A DNA stretch of 64,000 nucleotides from Pocillopora verrucosa (GCF_036669915.1 NC_089320.1:19453964-19517963), one strand, 5' to 3'; positions 1 to 12,160 are shown, counted from the stretch's first letter. The notes: generated by a model not told the origin, from the letters alone. A program made the numbers and translations.

Positions 1-1835
1 ACCGCAGATAGAGGCCTCCTACAGCGCATTCAGTGACTGCAATTATTTCAGCACGTTGTGTGCACTCTAAGCTCGATACTTAGAGCAAGTTTCAGTGAGT
101 TAAGACGTCCAACACTCAAACCTTCATGATTTCCGCCTAAGCTACACTTGGCCGTATTGAAGAAACATTTTCCATTTGCCGATGATTCCAGTCAAGAAGA
201 AAATTCAAAAGAATAAGATATGTAGTATATGCCCGATAAGGAAACGTAAATTAAAAACTACGAGAACGTTTTTCTTTCATAATTGTCAAAACTGAAGTAA
301 GTATCGTTCAGGAATCACAACGTCAACTCGCAGGTAAAGAGCAATGACTTTCATGGGGTGCTGTGGATTTTACAACCGATCACGTACAAAATTCTGAGGC
401 AGTAATTGCTAGGAAATGAAGTTAAATTGAAGTTTGAAGTGCTCACAAAAAAAATTAATGTACAACTAAGACATGGCTTTGATCTTTAATTCAAAGTGAT
501 TTTTGTAAGTGTGTGTGTGTGTTCGTGTGTGTGAAAAAGCTTTAAACAAAAAAAGTTAAATGATAAAATGAACAAAAGAGAAAGAAAAGTGCCAAGCTTC
601 GATCATAAATTAATTATTTGTGCCGCCTGAATGTAAATATTAAATAGAGAACATTAATAAGTTGGCGGAGATTGTTAAATGTTTCAATCCAGGTACAACC
701 CAAACGTTGATGAAAATTCTATTCCCAGATATCAATTCCGTTCCTCTTGCTCTCATGAAAAACAATTTCTACGAACATTAAGATAAAGATCATTAAGAAA
801 TGTAATATTTTGAAGACAGAGTCATATCCTGGAAACGCAAAACGCAACTGAAAAAAAATATTGATTTGAAAATAAACTGCCAAGTCACAGAATCTTTCTT
901 TCGTTTAGAAAAAATACAGAATATAACATCATGTCCCATATATCTGATGAACCCGTGCGAAAAAGTCTAAATTGTATAAAAGTAAAATCCTGATAAACTA
1001 TTCCAAAGCGCTTGTTAGGTGGCAATGGATAATCTAAAATAATGAACCGATTTTGTGCGCAAGATACCTTGCCAGACTTTGGCACAAATTTAAGGATTTC
1101 CTTTTGAAAACCTATAAATCAAGCTACCCGAAAAACAAATTTATAGCATCTAATGACTTACAAACCTGAATTGTCTCTACGTTGAAACTGCAACCCACGG
1201 TTGTTCGAATCTTACTTCATCCCTGTCTTCAAGGAAAACAATTTTCATTCCAAAATAGAATTAGGTATGTTCACACTGGACAGATGAAGTGTACCTGTAA
1301 GTGACACAGTGAACCCTCGAGCAAAGTTAAGAAGTTGTTGGAGCCAGGGCACTCATCCAATAAAAACGCGAGAGACTAAGGCACCAGTCTTAATTTACCG
1401 CCTAGCTGTGGGGGGAGGGAGGTTGGGGGATTTTGGTCCTGTCACTTTACTTGATGCCTTCCCCCCTCATAAGGCTCTCGATGATCTCATACCCAGACCT
1501 TTCACGGTCTACGGGATGGGCAGTTTTTTTCTGTCTCGAAGGAGTTTCACTGTTCCACTGTTCACGAGGATTAAGGTCACTGTTTGTGTATTGGGACTGA
1601 GCGCTGAGAGGGCGTATTCGTCGGCGCATTCGGCTTTGGGGAAGTTTCGTAAATCACCTCAGAAAAAATTGCTGGAAAGAGTCACGAGGATGATATGAAC
1701 GGAAAAGAAACACGTTTACAATCAAACCCAAACTAGTGGTTACATATTTGGTTTGCACAGGGAAGAAAAATAATACAAATTGTAGATAGATTCATCCTCC
1801 AGCATTTTGTTAATCAAAAACATCTCTTTTAGTGG
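1..1835. repeat. Segmental duplication, copy 1
   Basis: This stretch reappears almost base for base at about 6721-8622 in the same orientation. Shared landmarks include the block at 17-110, a GT-rich run near 513-530, the block at 1310-1360 and the C-rich stretch near 1455-1500. Similarity stops abruptly at about 1835, and the left edge may lie outside the window. Relative to copy 2, this copy lacks about 88 bases near 1290. Short open frames inside (885-1085 minus, 1309-1698 plus) show no recognisable domain. I see neither terminal inverted repeats nor transposase motifs, so I call it a duplicated segment rather than a known element. Confidence 0.85.
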
Positions 1836-2088
1836 GTGGAAAATGAACATTAAAGGAAGTGGTCTTGAAGGTAAAAATATTGTCACCTCTGGCCAGATTT
1901 TAAGTGTTTTTATCGCCATGTGATTGCCTTGTTTTTTCTGGTGAAGCTCTCACACGAGCGAGCGATCAAGTTGAAGGATGTGTTAGCAACGTTAGGTGAG
2001 GGTTTTATCAGTTGATGTCCACGTTGCAAGCCTGTTTCTTCAAAGAATCTGAATTGCGACTTTCGCAGTAGATTGAAAGGAATCAAAC

Positions 2089-3631
2089 ATGAAGAATACG
2101 GTAAGTTTCCTCGTTGTAGATCCTCAGTGTTATGTGATTCTTTAAGTTTGCAGCCACAAACGGTTGTATTTAAAATGAACGTGTTTTAAAAAGGTATTTA
2201 CCGTTTCCGTTTTAGCTAACCAAAATTTAACTCGCGCTACGCTCGCAAAAAGCAGTTTGATACTCGCACTATAGACTCGGTATAGATGGTGACATAGTTG
2301 TGAAGGTTTTATATGAGAATTTAATCTCAGCGACTAACCCAACATGAAGTTCTTTATTTTTGTTATTTCAATTCTACAACCAAATTGATTTAGCCATGAC
2401 GAGGAGCTGTTCTAAAAACTCATCCGCTGACCAGTAGCTAATACTGTTTGCATCTAAGTTATAACTGTTCGTGTGAATTTTATTTGCACGAGTACTTCTC
2501 TTATGGCTACACCGTCCGAACATACATAGTACCATTATTAAAAAAAAGATACGAACTTGTCAGGGTAATTCGTGCTTCTCTGAGACGAAATAATTCAAAA
2601 TTGATTGTGGTGCTTCTTTGAAACGAAAGAACATAAAAATGACTGTGGTAAATCCCATGTTATTCTTAGTGAAGTGTCTAGAAGAGGAAGGGCCCAACAA
2701 GGAATATTTAGCTCGAGGAAGCGGCATGGTTGTTCGTGCGTCAGAAGTGAAAGCCAAATATTTTCCCTCCGGCCCCACCAAATTCAGTCACCAAGCATTT
2801 ATCCTATGACGTCTAAGTCTTTAAAATTTCGAAATGATGCTTGAACCTGAATAGGATGCGATTACATCGTAAGCAGACCGCTCACTAGAAAACTTGAACA
2901 TGATGAAACCTTTTTCCTTATGTCTTCAAGTCAGCAATGGAAATTCTTAATTCATAGACTAACGCGACTTATTTTCCCGTTTCTTTCTTATTCCACACCT
3001 ATAGAATTCTCGTTCTTGGAAAATGTTTAATGATAAATATGAATTGCGGGAGCGAAGTCGCACGTCTGATCGACTGGATAAACTCGAGAAGCAATGGCAG
3101 GACGAGCGCAGAACACAACGAAATGCGTATGATGCGTTACGTGACGAGAAACGTGCGTGTGAAGAACGTTTGCAGCGCGCTCAAGCAGATGTTGAAACAT
3201 ATCAAAGACGTAACCGTGTCTTAGAACGTGAAATTGATAGAGCGCGTCAAACTACTGACATATTCCGTGGAGATCAACCATGGATCATCACAGGAGAAGA
3301 AATCAAACTCTCCGATAAGGTTCTTGGTGCTGGCGCGTGGGGAAGAGTCCTTGAAGGGAATTTTCGAGGAACAAAAGTGGCAGTGAAAGAAATCCACGAA
3401 ATAATTCAATCACCTCATAACAGACTCCTCTTTGATCGCGAAATCACGTTTGCCACTGTTTGTCAGGGATGGTATGGAGTTGTTCCTATGCTGTTTCTAG
3501 AAATATCGATACTTCATAATGATAAAGTTAACGATGAATATTTCTTATCGTTGTTATTTCTTCTCAAAAATCAAATATTAAGCAAAAGAAACAAGTTTAA
3601 GTGCCACTTAAATAAAACTATAAACACATGA
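2089..3631 (+). pseudogene. 5' fragment of a TKL-like protein kinase gene (coiled coil plus kinase N-lobe)
   Basis: Exon 1 is 2089-2100 (four codons) followed by a consensus GTAAGT donor. Exon 2 begins at 3005 after a pyrimidine-rich acceptor, and the two join in phase 0. Residues of about 10-90 are charged and coiled-coil-like. The kinase N-lobe follows, with a glycine-rich loop (GAGAWG), the VAVKE strand carrying the ATP-binding lysine, and the start of helix C ending near FDREI (about 3447). After that the kinase pattern stops. A neighbouring frame reads RLPLFVRDGMELF, which resembles the later hinge region, so an internal deletion plus frameshift is likely. The frame closes at 3631. No HRD or DFG motif occurs before the GPCR gene at 4100. 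I infer a decayed copy of an expanded receptor-like or cytosolic TKL family. An unrecognised downstream exon outside this reading cannot be excluded. Confidence 0.6.
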
Positions 3632-4099
3632 GCAAGGGAGAATGAGGCGCCTAACTTTGCGCTTCAGTATGTACATCATTCCGTGCAACTGATTATCCGA
3701 ACAAGAACCCATACCCTAAAATGTAATGTTAAGTTTTTCTTGCTAAGGGAGTTGCGCATATTTTAAAAGAAGAGGACGGTCTCTCTTGGTTCATCCTCTC
3801 CTATATGGACAATGATTTCATGTAATGATTGTGTGGCGAGCTTCGACCTATCCACCTATAGACCTGGATCATGTTTAGGACTTTGGGCAATCAGCCTTTA
3901 TCGGCAAAACTTCGACACTCATCTAAGACATGTTACAAACTTAATATTTCTAAGTACATCGTAGGACTGATCTAAACACCACGCGGTTATTTTCTAGAGA
4001 GGATCTAATTAGTGGGAAGTAGGTCGGGCTGCTATAGATTAAAAATACTTCAAAATATGCACTGTTAATATGGTGAATTCCTCTGAATTGTTTTGATTT
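3632..4099. other. Intergenic, nothing recognised
   Basis: AT-rich sequence between the kinase fragment and the stop codon of the GPCR. It probably includes the 3' UTR of the minus-strand GPCR. No repeat or coding signal was recognised. Confidence 0.5.
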
Positions 4100-6371
4100 T
4101 TACTTGGTATTTAGTTGGTGCTTATGATGGATTATCGTTGCTGGCTCGTGTGTTGCAGGGGAGTATCTTTTTGATTTGCACGTGCAGTGTAACATTGCCT
4201 TGATCTTCTGCCTGAAACGTTCGTTGAGCAGCGCGTACACGAAAGGATTGACAGAAGAATTAACCATAAACATAGTGTCAGAAACGGCGTGAGAAGCCGA
4301 ACCAAACACAAGAATGTCATAGTAACTCAAGACGTAAATAAGAAGGCCTGTGATCCAACAGATTCCAAAGATAACACTGACAGTGATTACACTCAATGTG
4401 ACTCGTTTGCGCACTCTCAGTATTCCCTGAAAAAGAAGAGTGTAGGTAGAATAGAATGAACCACTCGGTTAACAGCTCCTCACTAAGTTGGTTTAATAAT
4501 TCTGAGCCTTAACGATAGGTCATATTATTCCTAAGTGTGAAACCCACCACTGCATAATAGCAAAATCCACAGGAACGCGTAAAATATCTTGTTATGTTGT
4601 CTGCGTGGGATATTGGGAAAGCTGGGTGAGCGAGTTGAAGCTCAATCGGTGACGTCAGAATTCTTGGTAGGACCGTTCAGATATCATGTAGGCGAAGGAA
4701 TGATATCTCAATCGCATTTTATTAGAGCGTCATTGGTACGGATCTATGAACGAAGTTGTTTTATACCTAGTCTAAGACCCTCCCCTCTTTCTTAGCTTCG
4801 TACGACGCAAGAATGAAAAGAAATACGCAAAGACAATAAGTCGACCCAAGAAAACACAGAGAAAGATCTTCTTTCACTTTTTTTTCGCTGATTACTTTCC
4901 ACCCGCTTGACCGAGTTAGCTGAGCTATTCATCTTTTTCTGTGATACGAGATGAACTGTCTTAAGTCATCATTACCTTGTACCTACAAACGACTTCAGGA
5001 CCATCACGAGGCTTAAACCACAATTCATAGACGACCCTCGAGTATAAGCCGATCATCAGTGTCAAAGGAATACAGGCCAACAGCACAAGCCATGAGGTCT
5101 CATTCGCCGCACCCATCCAGTCTTCAGGCCAGTTCCACTGACAGTCTCCTGTTTTCTCATCATATTTTGTAACTAAGAAAAGAGGTATGTTGGCTGCCGC
5201 TGCAAAGATCCAACAAGCAGGAATGATAACCTGAGATATCAAAAGATATTGTATCAACAACACGTTTTTTATTCCTGACTGGTACTATAGGATTTGCAGT
5301 GCAATCTTTTTTAGACAGAAGACCCATTACAATGACCCTATACATTGAGCTCTTTAACCCCTACGGTGTCTAGCCTGTAATTTCTCCTTACAATATCAAC
5401 CCTGAATCCAGCATCAAGGTCATGAGAATAAAGGAAATGATCAGAAGAAGCTTTTGATTGCTTAGGGTTAAGATATATCAAATTCTTCTTGTCAGCACAG
5501 TAATACCGATGTAAAGCTGTAAACTTTTGAGCACGAGTCTAGTACCATTATATTGTGATCACATTTCTATTCTGTCACCTTCACTGTATTCTTGGTAAGT
5601 TTTCCTTTGCCACTAACAGGACACCTGACGGTATAGTAACGTTCAAATGCTATTACGACCAGAGTAATAGATCCAGCCGCCGCCCCAACCCAGGCCACAT
5701 TACCAGCGGTGAGCACTTTGCATAAAGCTGAGCCAATCGTCCCGTCAGGGGGGGTGAACGTTAAAATGTGATTCGGTACTTGGAACAACGCGAACGTAAT
5801 GTCTGCTAAAGCTAGGTTGACAAGCAGCCAATTAAACGGTGTCCTACGGAGTGAAGATGATATTCAAACAATATTATTCAAACAATACCAGCAAAGCTTC
5901 AAAGAAGTAAGATTAAGAAGAAAAGGAAAATGAGGATTTGCTTTCTCACGAATAGGCGGTAAATTCAGGATAATAAAAGAGCATATTAACTGCGAAAAGG
6001 GGATTTCACTATTCGTCAAAGGCATAGGGATCCATGCGTGCGCATTTCTACCTAGTGATTTCCCATGTGAAAGGCGCTAATGATAACATCTCACTGCGCA
6101 TGCCTTTCCGCTTGTGTTGAGCTGGAAACGCAATTGAGCATTACGTGACCTCGTTCCCGAGGCCCTGTCTTACTGCTTGCATTTACTATGAGGACCCTGA
6201 AGACGAAATTAAGCCTATAACTAAGGGACACACGGCTGAGTATTCTTTAACAGATACAACATGCCTCATATCCCGATTTCTCTTGACGACCCAACAGACC
6301 AAACAGTTACCACTGATGTCCACAATAATGAGTATGGTCAGTGCGGTTGTCAAGGCAACATCAGATGACAT
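4100..6371 (-). CDS. Class A (rhodopsin-like) G-protein-coupled receptor
   Basis: Four exons on the minus strand (6371-6265, 5843-5579, 5230-4976, 4426-4100) give 317 residues. TM1 carries GNCLV. TM2 carries LVNLALAD. TM3 has Cys77 and ends in E103-R-Y, the DRY equivalent. ECL2 has Cys154, the expected disulfide partner. TM7 has N269-PFVY. TM6 reads CWITG instead of CWxP, so the usual TM6 proline is missing. The overall look is of a peptide- or amine-type receptor, but the ligand cannot be read from sequence. Intron 1 appears to start with GC (GCATGT): only this junction gives the expected RNRDMRTPFNW across TM1-ICL1, and the next in-phase choice gives a stop. An in-frame stop precedes the ATG, and the extracellular N-terminus is very short, so an upstream coding exon is possible. 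Intron 2 contains a small repeat. Confidence 0.85.
5345..5525. repeat. Small interspersed repeat, family 1 (MITE-like), in GPCR intron 2
   Basis: Shares the core GAGAATAAAGGAAATGATC, preceded by a CTGAATC block and followed by a TCTTCTTGTCAGCAC block, with copies near 27.9, 32.9, 42.9 and 52.2 kb. Confidence 0.55.
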
Positions 6372-6720
6372 GACGGAAGGTTGGCAATACTATTGAGCTA
6401 CAGAGGTTACTGTGTCTGAAAACTGAAAAAAAAAGTTACCAATATTTTTTTGTGCGCCTCTATGAATAAGGTTTACTCAGAAACCTAAAATCTTATGAGC
6501 CCCCTTTCATATAATTTCCTGATGAAGACTGGTTTGCTCAATTATAAATTCATGGTATACACATCGTAATAAATTCCTTGCTACTACAATTTATTTTCCC
6601 TGTCTCCGTCGGGAACAGGAAAGTTCGGATGACCACAATTAATTGCGACTAAACTGATTTTAATGGCAATTTTATAACTTAACGTTTCCCAGCAACACGT
6701 GCTTTTACTCTAAAAATCGA

Positions 6721-8622
6721 CAACGTAGATAGAGGCCTCCTACAGCGTGTTCAGTAACTGCAATTATTTCAGCACGTTGTGTGCACTCTAAGCTCGCTCT
6801 CTAGAGCAAGTTTCAGTGAGTTAAGACGTCCAACACTCAAACCTTCATAAAATACACTTGGCCGTATTGAAGAAACATTTTCCATTTGCCGAGGATTCCA
6901 ATCAATAAGAAAAACCAAACAAATGAGACGTAGTATATGCCCGATAAGGAAACGTAAATTAAAAACTACGATAATGTTTTTCTATCATAATTGTCAAAAC
7001 TATTGTAAGCATTATTCAGAAATGACAACGTCAACTCGCAGCTAAGAGCAATAAATTTAATGGGGTTCCGTCGATTTTACAACCGATCACGTACAAAATT
7101 CTGAGGCAGTAATTGCTAGGAAACAAAGTTTAATTGAAGTTTGACGTGCTCACCAAAAAAAAAATGTACAATTAAGACATCGCTTTGATCTTTAATTCAA
7201 AGTGATTTTTGTAAGTGTGTGTGTGTGTTCGTGTGTGTGAAAAAGCTTTAAACAAAAAAGTTAAATGATAAAATGAACAAAAGAGAAAGAAAAGTGCCAA
7301 GCTTCGATCATAAATTAATTATTTGTGCCGCCTGAATGTAAATATTAAATAGAGAACATTAATAAGTTGGCGGAGAATGTTAAATGTTTCAATCCAGGTA
7401 CAACCCAAACGTTGATGAAAATTCTATTCCCAGATATCAATTCCGTTCCATTTGCTCTTATTAAAACCAATTTTTACGAACATTAGGAAAAAGATCATTA
7501 AGAAATGTAATATTTTGAAGAAAGCGTCATATCTTGGAAACGCTCGACGCAACTCGAAAAATATTGATTTGAAAATAACAATGCCGAGTCACGGAATCTT
7601 TCTTTCATTTAAGAAAAATACAGAATATAACATCATGTCCCATATAACTAATGAACCCGTGCGAAAAAATCTAAATTGTATAAAAGTAAAATCATGATAA
7701 ACTATTCTAAAGCGCTTGTTAGGTGGCAATGGATAATCTAAAAAGAAGGAATCGATTTTGTTCGCAAGATACCTTGCCAGACTTTGGCACAAATTTAAGA
7801 ATTTTTTGTTTTGAAAACCTACAAATCAAGCTACCCGAAAAATGAATTTATGGCATCTAATGACTTACCAACCTGAATTGTCTTTACGTTGAAACTGCAA
7901 CTGACGGTTGTTCGAATCTTACTTCATCGTAATCTTCAATGAAAACAATTTTCATTCTAAAATACAATTAGGTATGTTCACACTGCACAGTTGAAGTGTG
8001 CTTGAAATAAATTTTAAGTGCTCTGAACAGGTCTCGTTACATCTGATTGGCTATACTTAGTTACCATGGAAACCTCAAACCTGTAAGTGACGCAGTGAAC
8101 CCTCGAGCAAGGTGAAGAAGTTGTTGGAGCCAGGGCACTCATCCAATTAAAACGCGGGAAACTAAGGGACTCGTCTTAATTTACTGACTGGCTGTGGGGG
8201 GAGAGAGGTTGGGGGATTTTGGTCCTGTCACTTTATTTGATGCCTTCCCCCCCTCATAAGGCTCTCTATGGTCTCATACCCAGACCTTTCACGGTCTACA
8301 GGATGAGCAGTTTTTTTCTGTCCTGAAGGAGTTTCACTGTTCCACTGTTCACGAGGATTAAGGTAATTGTTCGTGTATTGGGACTGAGCGCTGAGAGGGC
8401 GTATTCGTCGGCGCATTCGGCTTTGGGGAAGTTTCGTAAATCACCTCAGAAAAAATTACTGGAAAGAGTCACGAGGATGATATGAACAGAAAAGAAACAT
8501 GTTTACAATCAAACCCAAACCAGTGGTTACATATTTGGTTTGCACGGGGGAAAAAATAATACAAATTGTAGATAGATTCATCCTCCAGCATTTTGTTAAT
8601 CAAAATTATCTCTTTTAGTTAG
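6721..8622. repeat. Segmental duplication, copy 2
   Basis: Second copy of the segment at 1-1835, in direct orientation and only a few percent diverged, with small indels. It includes about 88 bases near 8005-8092 that copy 1 lacks. It lies just upstream of the GPCR start on the GPCR's strand. Open frames present in copy 1 are not preserved here (for example the 1309-1698 frame is interrupted), which argues against coding content. Confidence 0.85.
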
Positions 8623-10009
8623 CGATACCATCATGGTAACGAAAAGATAGGTTTTATTCAAATTGAATTTGATAAAGCATATTCTCTCTTAGACATTTAT
8701 GCACGTTTGTTTTTTTTTTGGTTATTTTCCAAGTAACCTTGAACTGGAGTAGTAATAAAATCATAAGTTATTGTTTGGCGATGACCTTTCTTTAATCGGG
8801 CGGTATGTGAAGGTGCCATTTTGTAAACAAAATGCTCATTGTAACCAGCGCATAGAAACAATGGCTCCTGCTCTTTACAGTCTCCATCACCCAAATAACT
8901 AGGTTTGCGTCACTGATCATGATGAATTGAAAGAACCGCACCATGACCTTAAAACCCTATTGCTTTGTTCTAGATCAATGAGCGAAGTGAGGTGTGGGCG
9001 GATTTGGCATTTAAATCAGCTAAGCTCTGAAAATTGATTGCCATGGAAGATTCAACTGCGAGTCGACTTTTATCTGTGTGAAGTGAATGAAATCCTTTCG
9101 GGGATTATATTGAAGCGTAAAATGTATTTTTCTATCGCTTGCTAGAATAGTGAATTCACTGTCGGATTAACATCTGGTGGTAGTCAAGTAATTCAAAGTA
9201 TCTGTTTATTTTAATAGCATTTATTCAAATATGAAAGAAATCGATTATTTAATGAGGCTTTAATGGAGTACTTTTTTAAATTCAGTCTGTTGTCATTTTG
9301 TATTTTATTGAAAACGAAGTGAAATAAGACTGGAAAGAAAATCGCGTGATTTTTTGCGTCGATTTAATAATGTACATAAGAAGGCGGTAGGTCGCTATCG
9401 TACAAATACTTTGTATTCGCGCGAAAACTGTCCTGAGGTCAAAAAAACAAAATTCTGAAATCGTTCGTCCAATTGTTCAAATACATTTCGAAATGAAAAC
9501 ATTTGTCTTTCTCTGAGCGATAACAAACTTTTTGAGACGTGACCGCTTAAATTGGTCACGCCAGTCCTTCCTCTCGTTACTGTCCGACAATAACAACTTT
9601 GCTTACGTAAATGAAATTCCATTCATGATGAACGACTGCCCAAGCTCCAACATCTGCGAGCAGGAAAACTCTCATGACAAAATAATCCACTCAAACCACT
9701 TTGGCTGTGCAACTACCCGGTTGATTTTTTGATGAACTCATAAGAAATCAAAAGTGGAATGGAAGTGTTTTCAGGAGTAGGATTAACAGGTAAAATTCAA
9801 AAGTAAGTCGAGCTTCAATAGATAAGAGAAGCCGAGAAACCACCAATCTCTGCTCGTCAAAAGGCCCACACCTATGAGATCTTGATAATTTGCATTTACA
9901 AACACAACACAAGGAGCGTTCCGCACGTCGTGTTTTGTTTAGCTCTCTGCGGTGCGGCTGTTTTTCTGTGCGTTGCAATCTCTGCTTTCTAGCTCCAGAA
10001 CTCTTTAGA
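8623..10009. other. Intergenic and probable promoter/5' UTR of tropomyosin
   Basis: No coding region recognised. A pyrimidine tract ending in AG at about 9990 (tctgctttctag) could be an acceptor, so a 5' UTR intron before the tropomyosin ATG is possible. Confidence 0.4.
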
Positions 10010-10900
10010 ATGGCTGATATCAAATTGAGCAAAGTTAAAGGAAAACTACAGGGTTTGAAGGATAAGATCGAGAAGGCCGAAGATCGATGCAATGACTGTA
10101 AGAACGAGCTTCGAGAGGTAGAGGAAGCCTGTGACAAAAATGAAGGCGAAGCAGATTCATTCAAACGAAGAATTCGCCTCGTTCAAGATGAACTGTCAAA
10201 AACTACGGAAGTTCTGGAAGAGAAACAGGCTAGATTGGCCGAAATACAGGCAATTTCGTGCGAGCATGAGGTCGCCTGCAAAGAGCTGGAAGGGATAGAC
10301 CGCGAGAGCGACGAAAAACTGACTGACATGGAAGAGAGGGTTCTTGCAGCCATGCAATTAGCAAAGGAATCCGATGCACGTCTACAAGAAGCGAAGCAAA
10401 AATATAGAGTCACTGTGGGCGAGGTGGAGAAGACAAAAGAACGCGCTGAATACTTAGAAGGAAAATGCCAAGAGTTGGAGGACGGTATTTCTAGCACAAG
10501 CACCACTTTGAGAGACATGGAAGGTCGGGATGCTGAGTCTGCGGAAAAAGAACAGGAGCTGCTAGAGAAGTTGGAGTTCTTAGAGGGACAGCTGAAAGAA
10601 GCTATTGCCCGCGCAGAAGAAGCCGAGCGCAAAGTGCAGCCACAAGAAACCATCATCGATGACCTGACGCAAGAACACGATTCTTATGCGGACAAAATCA
10701 AAGATATCGAGCAAGAAATGAAGAAAATGGAAGACATGGTGGAAGCGTCAATAGATGATGTTGATGTACAAGAACCTAGAAAGGTAACAGATCGCTATCA
10801 AGTACAGGAAGAGCACGAGCCCGGGGAAGAACCGACAAATCCCGAACCCGAACCGGAGCCAGAACCCGTCAGGTCCGAAGAGGAAGAAGATGAAGAATGA
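10010..10900 (+). CDS. Tropomyosin, intronless, with acidic C-terminal tail
   Basis: A single open exon of 296 residues. Actin-binding tropomyosin forms a parallel coiled-coil dimer along actin filaments. The sequence is a nearly unbroken heptad coiled coil from about residue 5 to 255, rich in Glu, Lys, Leu and Ala with no prolines. It includes the typical blocks EEAERKVQ and EHDSYADKIKDIE. After about residue 255 the coil ends in a tail unlike the classical 284-residue protein: a Pro-Glu dipeptide repeat (PEPEPEPEP) and a run of Glu/Asp to the end. The chosen start is the Met opening MADIKLSKVKGKL, where the heptads begin. The frame is open 40 codons further upstream, but that part lacks heptads. 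Lack of introns could reflect an old retrocopy or intron loss; there is no sign of decay. Confidence 0.9.
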   Translation: MADIKLSKVKGKLQGLKDKIEKAEDRCNDCKNELREVEEACDKNEGEADSFKRRIRLVQDELSKTTEVLEEKQARLAEIQAISCEHEVACKELEGIDRESDEKLTDMEERVLAAMQLAKESDARLQEAKQKYRVTVGEVEKTKERAEYLEGKCQELEDGISSTSTTLRDMEGRDAESAEKEQELLEKLEFLEGQLKEAIARAEEAERKVQPQETIIDDLTQEHDSYADKIKDIEQEMKKMEDMVEASIDDVDVQEPRKVTDRYQVQEEHEPGEEPTNPEPEPEPEPVRSEEEEDEE

Positions 10901-11252
10901 AACAATCCCGCATTCGGGTTTTATGCGCTGTAACTGATCCGAAAGTTTGACAATGCGAACTCCTGAACACGACTATTTTTACAAATGAAATATTTTACTG
11001 CGTTAGGAGTGAAATTAGAATTTGACCTTTATCATAAGTGCCTTGTTTGAAATCTTAACTTTTTCTAGGGGCTTTTAAATCAATATTTTTCAACCAGTTG
11101 ATTCTAATCTTAATTACAAGGTTTTAATATCGAGGCGGGTACAAGCTTCTCAGTAGGTGTGTTATTAACTTGGACGTTTTTCGGTTGTCTGTCAATTTAA
11201 TTAATTTAATTCATTACAATTAACTCTTTCTTGAGTGAAGTGCTGGCTTTAA

Positions 11253-11258
11253 AATAAA
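11253..11258 (+). terminator. Candidate poly(A) signal of tropomyosin
   Basis: AATAAA about 350 bases after the stop codon. A second AATAAA lies at 11467-11472, so tandem 3' ends are possible. Confidence 0.4.
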
Positions 11259-11974
11259 CCTCTTTATTCGCATTGGATTGAATGTTTTCGTTTTTTAACT
11301 TTAAGATTTATGCCCAGATTTTATACGCTGAGGGAAACGGGAACAAAATTCTTGCGTGACAAGAAAAGATCATTGAAGCGATAAATAACACAGCCAGATA
11401 CTTATGATTTTCTGTTAGTAAACATCACGGAAAGCCAAATGTCTTCATATCTATTTATGCAATCATAATAAATGCCGTTTGCCTTGTTTACACAGACATC
11501 TTTTAAATCTCGCCATACCATCCAATTTCTAATTCCTCTCTTTGATGTAGAGGTTGTGGTTCTTTAAGCGGAAGAGTTCTGAGGGCGTTGGAGCAAAGAA
11601 ATGCGTGGAATTTCTCTGTGACGAAGACCTTTTTTTATCCAACTAAAAGGGTATTATGATGTAACCATAGGTAAAGGCTGCGAGTTGTGTACTTAGTTGT
11701 GGATTGTAACCGACGAGAAAGTCTCTCTTGAGGCCCCCAAAAATGCACAACTAACAGAGGGAATGGTAGTAGGTGAGTGCAGTTGAGGCGTTTTTTGCCC
11801 AGATGCACTCAAGCTTGAGGACAAGACATTTACTTTCAAACATAAACAGTTGAATCCCACGTCCTACCCTCCTACATCCCCCTCCCCCTCCCATCCAAAA
11901 AGAAACAAAAATTAAAAAATTAAAAAATTAAAATATCCATCACATCACCACCCCCCCCCCCCCACCCCTTCTCT

Positions 11975-12160
11975 ATTAGCTCATTATTAGCGCTTCCCGC
12001 CCGCGGCAAAAGCAAGCGGGAAAGAGGTCTGTAAGGGGTCTGGCACTAGTTATTAGTGCCGGAGTCTCGATAAATCTTTTCACAACTCATCTCAAACCTT
12101 CCCGCAGGCGAAGCTAAGGAAAGCGCGTCCTGCAGCACTGATAATATTTGTCAACTCGAT
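11975..12160. repeat. Interspersed repeat, copy related to 13882-14070
   Basis: Both stretches share, in order: a CATTATTAG or TACCCGCGG opening, GAGAGGTCT or AGAGGTCTG, GGGGTCTGGCA, TATTAGTGCC, an AAATCTT or AAACCTTCCC block and GGCGAAG, ending with a CACT/ATTAC-type segment. Divergence is high, so the copies are old. Class unknown. Confidence 0.5.

Noticed and set aside
1309-1698. 129-codon plus-strand frame in duplication copy 1
   Set aside because: The matching frame is not open in copy 2, there is no domain, and composition is non-coding.
10183-10656. 157-codon minus-strand frame inside tropomyosin
   Set aside because: Antisense shadow of the heptad-rich coding sequence (Ser-rich by complement).
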